Shown here piece by piece: positions 1-5,177 of a stretch of 5,177 nt of DNA. The notes beneath the pieces are model-generated. The model saw only the letters and a list, made by a program, of their open reading frames with translations. It did no database searches and was not told where the DNA came from. The stretch comes from Burkholderiales bacterium (GTDB lineage: Bacteria > Pseudomonadota > Gammaproteobacteria > Burkholderiales > UBA11063). The stretch spans positions 1 to 5,177 of the forward strand of contig JAJFBO010000100.1 in NCBI GenBank assembly GCA_020697025.1, read 5' to 3'. The position numbers were made by a program, and so were the translations under genes. Position 1 is the stretch's first letter; each line of letters opens with the position of its first letter.

Positions 1-1
1 G

Positions 2-139
2 TCGATAAGAGGATATTTACCGGAGAGGCGACTAGAAGCTTTATGTCATGGCTATATAAGACATTTAAGTAATATAATAATATTTTTATTGAATGAAGTA
101 ATAGAGCAGGTAACGATGAGTGACTATCCGGAATATGAA
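2..139 (+). other. C-terminal tail of a condensation or epimerization domain (partial)
   Basis: About 45 residues encoded here precede the thioesterase. They comprise a beta-strand-like SIRGYLP, an amphipathic helix (RRLEALCHGYIRHLSNII) and a terminal V-T-M-S-D-Y-P. NRPS condensation-family domains end in the same order: a strand, a helix with an RL/RI-x-x-L pattern, then TPSDF/YP. The TPSDFP ending is most typical of epimerization domains, so an E-TE ending is slightly favoured over C-TE. The catalytic HHxxxDG lies outside the window, so the subtype cannot be settled here. The call rests on pattern resemblance over a short stretch. Confidence 0.55.
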
Positions 140-841
140 ACTCATACTTTAGTGAATGAATTTGAGAAAGATAGTCTTTTTATGTTTCCGGCAGGAGGAT
201 ATGGTTATGAATGTTATTTTAATAATTTAGCTAAACAACTACGAAGTAAGCTAGTGATGTTTAATGATTTTCATCATTATTTAGCAGATATAGCAAACTC
301 TAATATTAATATTGGTGTAAAAGTAGAAACCTTGGCGCAAACGTATATAGCGAAAATGAAAGTTTTACAGCCTAAAGGGCCATATAGATTATTTGGTTGG
401 AGTTTTGGAGGGGTACTGGCTTTTGAGATTGCAAGACAATTGTGCCTGCAAGAAGAAGTGGTTTCTCACTTATTTTTGCTTGATTCATACTTCAATCTCT
501 ATTCTATGCCATCTGTACTTGGATTAACTGATATGGAGAGCTTAGTAATTGGTAAAGTAAACTTACAGTATCAGCCAGGAAAAGTTAATTTAGGCAGTAA
601 TATTAATGTTGTTTTATTTAAAGCTACTCAAAACCCATCTAGTTCTTGGCATGAAGTACTAGTTACAGTAGCTCGTCATTATGCGACTAAACAAATGCTA
701 AACGGTTTAGATAATATTTTGGAACACCCAGTCAAACTTATTCCGCTTGATACTGACCATTTTGAATGGACTAAAAGTAATAATTCAGTTTATACAGTCA
801 GCCAGCATATAGATAAATTTATAACAAGTACAAATTATTAA
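2..841 (+). CDS. NRPS C-terminal part: end of a condensation/epimerization domain plus thioesterase (5' partial)
   Basis: This is the carboxy-terminal end of a non-ribosomal peptide synthetase; its start lies before the window. The frame is open from base 2, and the stop is TAA at 839-841. A TTG at 89 could be taken as a start, but no Shine-Dalgarno precedes it. The 29 codons before it, with the first codons after it, read like the end of a C/E domain: a SIRGYLPERRLEAL stretch, a hydrophobic helix, then SDYPEY. An ATG at 116 has a weak AGCAGG five bases upstream, so a free-standing type II thioesterase is a less likely alternative. A type I thioesterase domain follows and would release the finished peptide by hydrolysis or cyclization in the cytoplasm. 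The next synthetase gene starts 25 bp downstream, which suggests one operon. I am sure of the thioesterase fold and fairly sure of the fusion. Confidence 0.8.
   Translation, partial: SIRGYLPERRLEALCHGYIRHLSNIIIFLLNEVIEQVTMSDYPEYETHTLVNEFEKDSLFMFPAGGYGYECYFNNLAKQLRSKLVMFNDFHHYLADIANSNINIGVKVETLAQTYIAKMKVLQPKGPYRLFGWSFGGVLAFEIARQLCLQEEVVSHLFLLDSYFNLYSMPSVLGLTDMESLVIGKVNLQYQPGKVNLGSNINVVLFKATQNPSSSWHEVLVTVARHYATKQMLNGLDNILEHPVKLIPLDTDHFEWTKSNNSVYTVSQHIDKFITSTNY
176..829 (+). other. Type I thioesterase (TE) domain, alpha/beta hydrolase, complete
   Basis: The domain begins with the strand and turn LFMFPAGGYG (oxyanion region, like the FPPxxGYG of surfactin TE). The nucleophile elbow is G-W-S-F-G-G, with the serine codon at 401-403, followed by the usual helix VLAFEIARQL. 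A catalytic aspartate in FLLDSYF (codon 482-484) lies 27 residues after the serine, the same spacing as Ser80-Asp107 in the surfactin TE. The histidine is in DTDHFEW (codon 758-760), 119 residues after the serine, in place of the family's GDHFxxL. The triad is therefore complete and the enzyme is expected to be active. Length (about 220 residues) fits the family. The domain appears to follow a C/E-type domain rather than a carrier domain. Whether it hydrolyses or cyclizes cannot be told from the sequence. Confidence 0.9.
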
Positions 842-866
842 TTACTATTAAAGTTAGGATCAATTA
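842..866 (+). promoter_or_regulatory. Short intergenic gap with ribosome binding site for the second NRPS gene
   Basis: The 25-bp gap between the stop at 839-841 and the ATG at 867 contains TTAGGAT. Its AGGA core (856-859) sits 7 bases before the ATG, which is good Shine-Dalgarno spacing and supports this start. No inverted repeat or T-run terminator is visible and there is no room for a separate promoter, so the second gene is probably translated from the same transcript. Confidence 0.7.
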
Positions 867-3800
867 ATGAAATATAATTTACAAAAAACTTCTTCCATTA
901 CAAAAGAACAAATTAGAAAAATTTGGTCTCAAGTTTTAATTATTTCAGAATCTCATATTAAGTTTGACAATAGTTTTTTTAGTTTAGGCGGTAATAGTTT
1001 ACTGGCTGTAAAGTTAATTAATTTAATTAATCACGAGCTGGAGATACATTTAAGCGTAATTGATTTTCTTAAATCAGCAACTATTAATAATCAATTGGTG
1101 CATATTGAAAATTGTAAAAGCTTAAGTGAAACTAAGAAGAGATTGACAAATGGTTCCCCAAACCAACCTACGTTTTCCGAATCTTTAATATTACGTGATT
1201 ATTTTTCTTCTCAATATAAAAACATCTATAACGAAAGCATTGTTGTAAAGATAAACCAAGCAATTAATGAGGCAAAATTCGAACACATAGTAGAAGACTT
1301 TATGGAGAGTTGCGATATCCTTAGAGCTAATTATTATGCAGATGAAGGACAATTTAAACGAATTATTCGCGGTACGAATAATTCTATTAGTAGTTTTGTC
1401 GACTTAACAAGAACAAAGTCAACAGAGGATATATTGAAAAATCATACTTCTTCCTTGTTACAAAAAGAGTTTAATATTGAAAATGATACTTTGATTCAAT
1501 TTCATTTAGTAAAGATGTGTAAAGATAAATATTGTATTGTGGTTATATATTTTCATGCAATTTTGGATGGAACTTCCATGGTAAATATTTTATTACCACA
1601 ATTTGTTAAAAGATTAATTGATAATAACTCTAGCAAAACTAAACTTCAACAGCATAAATTAAGCTCAATAAATAATTTAAATCAATATCTTACAAGTCAA
1701 TATAGTGAAAATTTAGATCAAAAAATAATATTTTGGAGAACTTTTCTTACTAAATATGATTCTTGTAAAATTATAGATAACATAACAAATGATACAACCT
1801 CTCATAGAGGGCAACAATACTCTTTTGAATTTGATAAAGATTTGACATTACAATTATCTAAGTTAGCAGTATTATATGAAGTTAGTATATTTGATGTTTT
1901 ATTAAGTGGATTTTATTTACTACTCTCTAAATTTAGTAGACAAAATAATATTGCTATAAGAACTAATATAGATGAGAGGATTTTTAGTCCAGATAATGAA
2001 AATGTTTTAGGCTGTTTTACTAATAATATTTTTATAGGACTTAATTTACAGTCAGATTGGACGATTAAAGAATTATTTAAATCTATAAAAGAAAATAAAA
2101 TTAATTCAATAAAGAATACGATTTCTTACAATAGTTTACTTGATATGGACCGGGAGGCTGTAAATGCGTTATCTGAAATACATTTTAATGTTGTACCTCA
2201 GGAAACAGAACAGTATATTCATACCCAGTCACAAGTATATACAAACTCAGAGCAAGTAAAAAATAATTTATATTTTGAATTAGATGTTAAGTCAGACAGT
2301 ATTTTGGGCCGAGTAGAGTTTAAAGCTTCATTATTTACTCAAGAAAGTATAAAATGTCTAATCAACACATATAAAACTATTTTAAGCCATTTTAATAAAT
2401 ATTGTGATAAACAAATTTTTAATATTCCAGCAGTTTCAGATAAGCAAAAGGATGAATTGGTAAAAAAATCAGTTGGAGAGAAATTAGAGTATAACGAGTG
2501 CACTATTCATGAGATGTTTGAAAATGAAGCTCAACTTAAGCCACAAGATATTGCAATAATAAATGGCAATTTCTCCATTACTTATGGCGAATTGAATAAC
2601 TTGTCTAATCAGATAGCCAATTATTTAAGATTAAAATATAGAGTAAACAAGGATGACTTTGTAGTTGTATCTGCAGATAGAAATTATTTAACTTTTGCCG
2701 CTATTTTAGCAGTATTAAAACTTGGTGCTGCTTACGTACCTATAGATACCAGTTATCCTGAAAAACGTATTCAATATATTTTAGACCAGACAAAAGCAAC
2801 CTTATTTATAAGTGAGTTATCTTATGCGAATAAATTTACTGCATTGATAACTGAAGCTAAATCTTTTTTTATAGATGATAAAAATATACTAAGCAGCATA
2901 AAAGAACAGCCAATAAAAAATATAAAATCTACAGTTTCATGCGATAGTCTTGCATATATTATTTTTACTTCAGGCTCTACTGGAAATCCAAAAGGGGTAA
3001 TGGTTCAGCATAAAAGCGTCATAAATTATATTATATGGTTATATTCATATGCAGAAATGTCAAAGCAGTCAATAGTCGATTGCTCTTCGAGCCTATCTTT
3101 TGATTTAACAATAAGTACTAGCATTGCTCCACTATGTATTGGTGCTAGGATGATTTGCTGTGATAATGCTACAAAAAAAGATCCTTTAGAATACTATAAA
3201 TATTTAGTTAGCAATAAGGTTAGTATAGTAAAACTCACACCTAGTTATGTTAGTGTGCTATTGCCAATCGTATCAGATAACGGACAATTAACAGATCTAC
3301 AGAGTGTTATTATTGGTGGAGAAGCAGCTAGAAAACATGATATTCGTGAATGGCTGTCTCACTATCCTAAACATAAATTCTATAATGAATATGGTCCAAC
3401 TGAAGCAACTATAGCAGTTTCACAGTATATGATCACTATAGATAATGTCGAATCTATTGATAGTTATGTACCAATCGGTAAACCCGGGCAAAATAATGAA
3501 ATTTATATATTAGATGCTTATGGAAAACTCTTACCTAATGGTATCACAGGTGAACTCTATATTGGCGGTGCTGGTGTTACTAAAGGTTACTTGAATAATG
3601 TAGAGTCTAATAGCAAAAGTTTTGTTGTAAAGCCTGAAATTTCACAAAGTTATTTATATAAAACTGGTGATTTAGGACGTTGGAACGCAGATAATGATTT
3701 AGAGTACCTAGGTCGTATTGATAATCAAGTAAAAATTCGAGGTTTTAGAATAGAGCTAGGTGAGATTGAAAATGCTTTATTAAACTACCCAGGAGTGAAG

Positions 3801-5177
3801 CAGGTAGCTGTACTCGCTAAATCTAGATTAGTTTCCTCCAACAATGAACAAAACGATAAATATCTAATTGTTTATTATGTTGCTGATAAAACCCTAAATG
3901 AAGATAAGATGATAAGTTATTTACAAGATTTGCTTCCTGACTATGCAGTACCTGAGGTTTTAGTATATTTATCTAAACTACCACTAACTATCAATGGAAA
4001 GTTAGACATACGTAATCTTCCTGATATGTCTTTAAAGTTAGGAGATAGTCATATTCCAGCAAGGAATGCATTGGAGCAGCAACTGATTGATTTATGGGCT
4101 GAATTACTGGGAATAGAAACATTAAAAATAAGTATTTCGGATAATTTTTTTAAATTAGGTGGCGATAGTATTGTTGCAATTCAATTTGTTAGTCGTATAA
4201 GGAAAAGTTGTGGATTTAGTATTAGCGTAAAAGATATTTTCAAATATCCTACGATAATGCGCTTGTCTAGTTATATTTTATCAGATAATGCAGTAAAAAT
4301 ATTACCTGAGGTAAATAATAAAGTATTAAATGGATCAGAATATCTTAAATATCTAAATGAAAATTCTAGAATTGAGGGAGCATATTTAGCTAATAGTTTG
4401 CAGCAAGGATTTATTTATCATTCTCTAAGTCAAGAAAATGATGATGCTTATCTAGTTCAAATGTTGTGGGAGTACTCTAATGAATTAAATATTGATAAAT
4501 ACTATGAAGCTTGGCAGTTAATACAGCAATCATATCCAGGTTTACGACTTAGATTTCAGTGGGAAAATGATCTTGTTCAGATTATTGACAAGGAAAGCTC
4601 CGTAATTTGGAATTATATTGATCTAAGCTATGAAAAAAATATATCTAAACTTCAAAATTTGCTTGATACTTATATAGCTAAAGATAGGTCAACTGGTTAT
4701 AAGTTAAAAACTGGAAACCTGTTTCGAATTTATTTATTTAAACTGTCAGAAACTCGCTATCAATTATTATTCAGTAATCATCATATAATTCTGGATGGAT
4801 GGAGTATGCCTCTATTAATTAATAGCGTACACGATGTATATCTTAGTTTGTGTGAAGGCAACAAAGCAAATGTGGAATATGATACTGCGTATGCTAAATC
4901 ACAAGCTTATTTACAAGAACATGAAAATAAAGATCAAACATTTTGGAAGAATTATATTTCAGAAGTTAAAGATCATACTGACTTAAGCGGTTTGATGTTA
5001 CTTGATAAGCAACACATACAACTAAATGAATACAAGTATGTAGCTAATCAGAAAATATTAAAACTCAATATTGACCAAGAGTTATATATAAAATTAAAAG
5101 ATTTTAGTCGAACTTATGGCATTACAATTAGCGTTATCATTCAATTTTGTCTACATAAGGCTATGAGCATTTATAGT
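867..5177 (+). CDS. Non-ribosomal peptide synthetase, PCP-C-A-PCP-C (3' partial)
   Basis: This multidomain synthetase is open for 1437 codons from ATG 867 to the window end, with no stop or frameshift found on reading the whole frame. Domains in order by residue: carrier PCP1 (about 12-80, Ser44), condensation C1 (about 101-525, F-H-A-I-L-D-G at 229-235), adenylation A (about 546-1053, all core motifs), carrier PCP2 (about 1066-1138, Ser1101), and condensation C2 (from about 1169, H-H-I-I-L-D-G at 1305-1311, cut by the window). It would activate one amino acid, probably Asn, join it to the acyl or aminoacyl group held on PCP1, and pass the product to a further module. Only 11 residues precede PCP1, leaving little room for a docking domain. 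Both carriers need a phosphopantetheinyl transferase, which is not in this window. It probably shares an operon with the thioesterase-ending gene upstream. Identification as an NRPS is very secure; the peptide product is unknown. Confidence 0.97.
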   Translation, partial: MKYNLQKTSSITKEQIRKIWSQVLIISESHIKFDNSFFSLGGNSLLAVKLINLINHELEIHLSVIDFLKSATINNQLVHIENCKSLSETKKRLTNGSPNQPTFSESLILRDYFSSQYKNIYNESIVVKINQAINEAKFEHIVEDFMESCDILRANYYADEGQFKRIIRGTNNSISSFVDLTRTKSTEDILKNHTSSLLQKEFNIENDTLIQFHLVKMCKDKYCIVVIYFHAILDGTSMVNILLPQFVKRLIDNNSSKTKLQQHKLSSINNLNQYLTSQYSENLDQKIIFWRTFLTKYDSCKIIDNITNDTTSHRGQQYSFEFDKDLTLQLSKLAVLYEVSIFDVLLSGFYLLLSKFSRQNNIAIRTNIDERIFSPDNENVLGCFTNNIFIGLNLQSDWTIKELFKSIKENKINSIKNTISYNSLLDMDREAVNALSEIHFNVVPQETEQYIHTQSQVYTNSEQVKNNLYFELDVKSDSILGRVEFKASLFTQESIKCLINTYKTILSHFNKYCDKQIFNIPAVSDKQKDELVKKSVGEKLEYNECTIHEMFENEAQLKPQDIAIINGNFSITYGELNNLSNQIANYLRLKYRVNKDDFVVVSADRNYLTFAAILAVLKLGAAYVPIDTSYPEKRIQYILDQTKATLFISELSYANKFTALITEAKSFFIDDKNILSSIKEQPIKNIKSTVSCDSLAYIIFTSGSTGNPKGVMVQHKSVINYIIWLYSYAEMSKQSIVDCSSSLSFDLTISTSIAPLCIGARMICCDNATKKDPLEYYKYLVSNKVSIVKLTPSYVSVLLPIVSDNGQLTDLQSVIIGGEAARKHDIREWLSHYPKHKFYNEYGPTEATIAVSQYMITIDNVESIDSYVPIGKPGQNNEIYILDAYGKLLPNGITGELYIGGAGVTKGYLNNVESNSKSFVVKPEISQSYLYKTGDLGRWNADNDLEYLGRIDNQVKIRGFRIELGEIENALLNYPGVKQVAVLAKSRLVSSNNEQNDKYLIVYYVADKTLNEDKMISYLQDLLPDYAVPEVLVYLSKLPLTINGKLDIRNLPDMSLKLGDSHIPARNALEQQLIDLWAELLGIETLKISISDNFFKLGGDSIVAIQFVSRIRKSCGFSISVKDIFKYPTIMRLSSYILSDNAVKILPEVNNKVLNGSEYLKYLNENSRIEGAYLANSLQQGFIYHSLSQENDDAYLVQMLWEYSNELNIDKYYEAWQLIQQSYPGLRLRFQWENDLVQIIDKESSVIWNYIDLSYEKNISKLQNLLDTYIAKDRSTGYKLKTGNLFRIYLFKLSETRYQLLFSNHHIILDGWSMPLLINSVHDVYLSLCEGNKANVEYDTAYAKSQAYLQEHENKDQTFWKNYISEVKDHTDLSGLMLLDKQHIQLNEYKYVANQKILKLNIDQELYIKLKDFSRTYGITISVIIQFCLHKAMSIYS
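900..1106 (+). other. N-terminal peptidyl carrier domain (PCP1) without its own A domain
   Basis: The pattern I-x-x-I-W-x-x-V-L, then F-D-N-S-F-F-S-L-G-G-N-S-L-L-A-V-K-L, is a complete carrier domain. The phosphopantetheine serine is Ser44 (codon 996-998). The third and fourth helices end in SVIDFLKSATI, matching the family's VxxLFxxxTI. The domain sits at the very N-terminus, so it must be loaded in trans by a separate adenylation or acyl-AMP ligase enzyme, or receive a chain from another synthetase. The condensation domain that directly follows would use its cargo as donor. Confidence 0.93.
1167..2441 (+). other. Condensation domain C1 with a divergent active-site motif
   Basis: The domain forms the amide bond between the group on PCP1 and the amino acid on PCP2. 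Visible landmarks are an N-terminal FSESLILRDYF..IYNES region (the family's SxAQxRLW...YN), C-D-I-L-R (152-153 = LR; the RHExLR motif), F-H-A-I-L-D-G at 229-235, I-I-F-W-R (W290) and L-G-C-F-T-N-N-I at 381-388 (the family's GxFVNT). The first histidine of HHxxxDG is phenylalanine. The second, catalytic His230 and the structural Asp234 and Gly235 are kept, so activity is likely. Length of about 425 residues is normal. The region after the GCFTNN motif is less conserved than usual. The domain resembles LCL or starter-type condensation domains; I cannot separate these by eye. Confidence 0.88.
2502..4025 (+). other. Adenylation domain, predicted Asn (possibly Asp) specific
   Basis: The domain activates an amino acid as its AMP ester and loads it onto PCP2. 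Core motifs are all present: A1/A2 ITYGEL (571-576) and LKLGAAYVPID (617-627), A3 YIIFTSGSTGNPKG (697-710), A4 FDLT (745-748), A5 NEYGPTE (840-846), A6 GELYIGGAGVTKGYL (895-909), A7 YKTGDL (931-936), A8 GRIDNQVKIRGFRIELGEIE (949-968), A9 LPDYAVP (1023-1029), and A10 NGKLD with the catalytic Lys1045. Aligned by motif to gramicidin synthetase GrsA, the ten pocket residues are D746, L747, S750, K789, I815, G817, E841, I849, A850 and K1045. This is close to the Asn code DLTKLGEVGK; the Asp codes usually carry His where Glu841 stands. The substrate prediction is inference from hand alignment. No inserted methyltransferase or other tailoring domain is seen between A8 and A10. Confidence 0.95.
4062..4280 (+). 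other. Peptidyl carrier domain (PCP2), LGGDSI type
   Basis: A standard carrier follows the A domain after a short linker. L-I-D-L-W-A-E-L-L-G leads to F-F-K-L-G-G-D-S-I-V-A-I-Q-F, with the phosphopantetheine site at Ser1101 (codon 4167-4169), then V-K-D-I-F-K-Y-P-T-I. The GGDSI form, rather than GGHSL, is the variant described for carriers that precede epimerization domains. Here the next domain is a condensation domain. The carrier would hold the amino acid chosen by the upstream A domain. Confidence 0.95.
4371..5177 (+). other. Condensation domain C2 (N-terminal part; cut by the window)
   Basis: About 269 residues of a condensation domain are present. It opens with A-N-S-L-Q-Q-G-F-I-Y-H-S-L (1175-1187), the counterpart of the PMQEGMLFHSL opening. 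Then come Y-P-G-L-R-L-R-F (1223-1230), the intact catalytic motif H-H-I-I-L-D-G-W-S at 1305-1313 (catalytic His1306) and F-W-K-N-Y (W1360). The later GxFVNT motif lies beyond the window. The HHxxxDGWS form with a following PLL is a condensation, not an epimerization, signature. The opening resembles the class that includes DCL and dual E/C domains (see findings). It would transfer the peptide from PCP2 to the next module, which is not visible. Confidence 0.92.

Noticed and set aside
1..72. Open frame ending at TAA 70-72 (frame 1) that could be the 3' end of a different upstream gene
   Set aside because: It gives 23 residues with no recognisable motif, while the overlapping frame 2 is open into the thioesterase and carries C/E-domain features; frame 1 is a shadow.
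89..91. TTG as the true start of an independent thioesterase gene
   Set aside because: There is no Shine-Dalgarno before it, the frame is open upstream, and the residues around it belong to a C/E-domain tail.
964..969. TTGACA, a perfect -35-like hexamer
   Set aside because: It lies inside the PCP1 coding region and no -10-like hexamer occurs at 16-18 bases downstream (GGCGGT stands there); chance match.
1143..1148. Second TTGACA hexamer
   Set aside because: It lies in the PCP1-C1 linker coding region with no matching -10 box at the proper spacing.
4146..4154. T and A homopolymer runs that might mark a slippage frameshift site
   Set aside because: The reading frame continues correctly through the conserved F-F-K-L-G-G-D-S motif, so no frameshift is needed.
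4371..5177. Epimerization domain after the GGDSI carrier
   Set aside because: The opening is LQQGFIYH rather than PIQxWF, and the active-site motif is HHIILDGWS, a condensation form.

Overview
This window is the interior of a non-ribosomal peptide synthetase (NRPS) locus, read entirely on the + strand. It holds two adjacent synthetase genes, and both are cut by the window edges. The DNA is AT-rich (about 30-33% G+C, estimated by eye), with heavy use of TTA, ATA, AAT, AAA and AGA codons. The only clear Shine-Dalgarno is a modest AGGA. This suits a low-GC, probably Gram-negative and perhaps host-associated bacterium; the Legionellales/Coxiellaceae-like range is a low-confidence guess. No taxonomic marker is present.

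Region 1 (2-841) is the 3' end of an NRPS gene. The thioesterase looks free-standing if it is started at the TTG at 89, but the frame is open back to the window edge. The extra upstream residues read like the C-terminal end of a condensation/epimerization (C/E) domain, including an SDYP motif like the TPSDFP that ends many such domains. The gene therefore most likely ends ...C/E-TE. The thioesterase has a complete Ser-Asp-His triad.

Region 2 (842-866) is a 25-bp gap with a ribosome binding site and no visible terminator, so the two genes are probably co-transcribed.

Region 3 (867 to the window end) is a second NRPS gene, 1437 codons without a stop, with order PCP-C-A-PCP-C(partial). It starts with a carrier domain that has no adenylation domain in front of it. 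Its single adenylation domain has all core motifs, and its specificity residues as I align them are D-L-S-K-I-G-E-I-A-K, closest to the asparagine code. The second carrier has the GGDSI form often seen before epimerizing domains. The condensation domain after it starts with a decayed version of the dual epimerization/condensation signature.

Together, one enzyme ends in the release domain and the next begins with a carrier that must be loaded from elsewhere. Gene order and assembly order are therefore probably not collinear: the second enzyme may act before the first, or the orphan carrier may receive its acyl group from another protein. The peptide product cannot be named from this window. 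No RNA genes, mobile elements, CRISPR arrays or significant repeats were seen, and there is no gene-free stretch longer than 300 bases.
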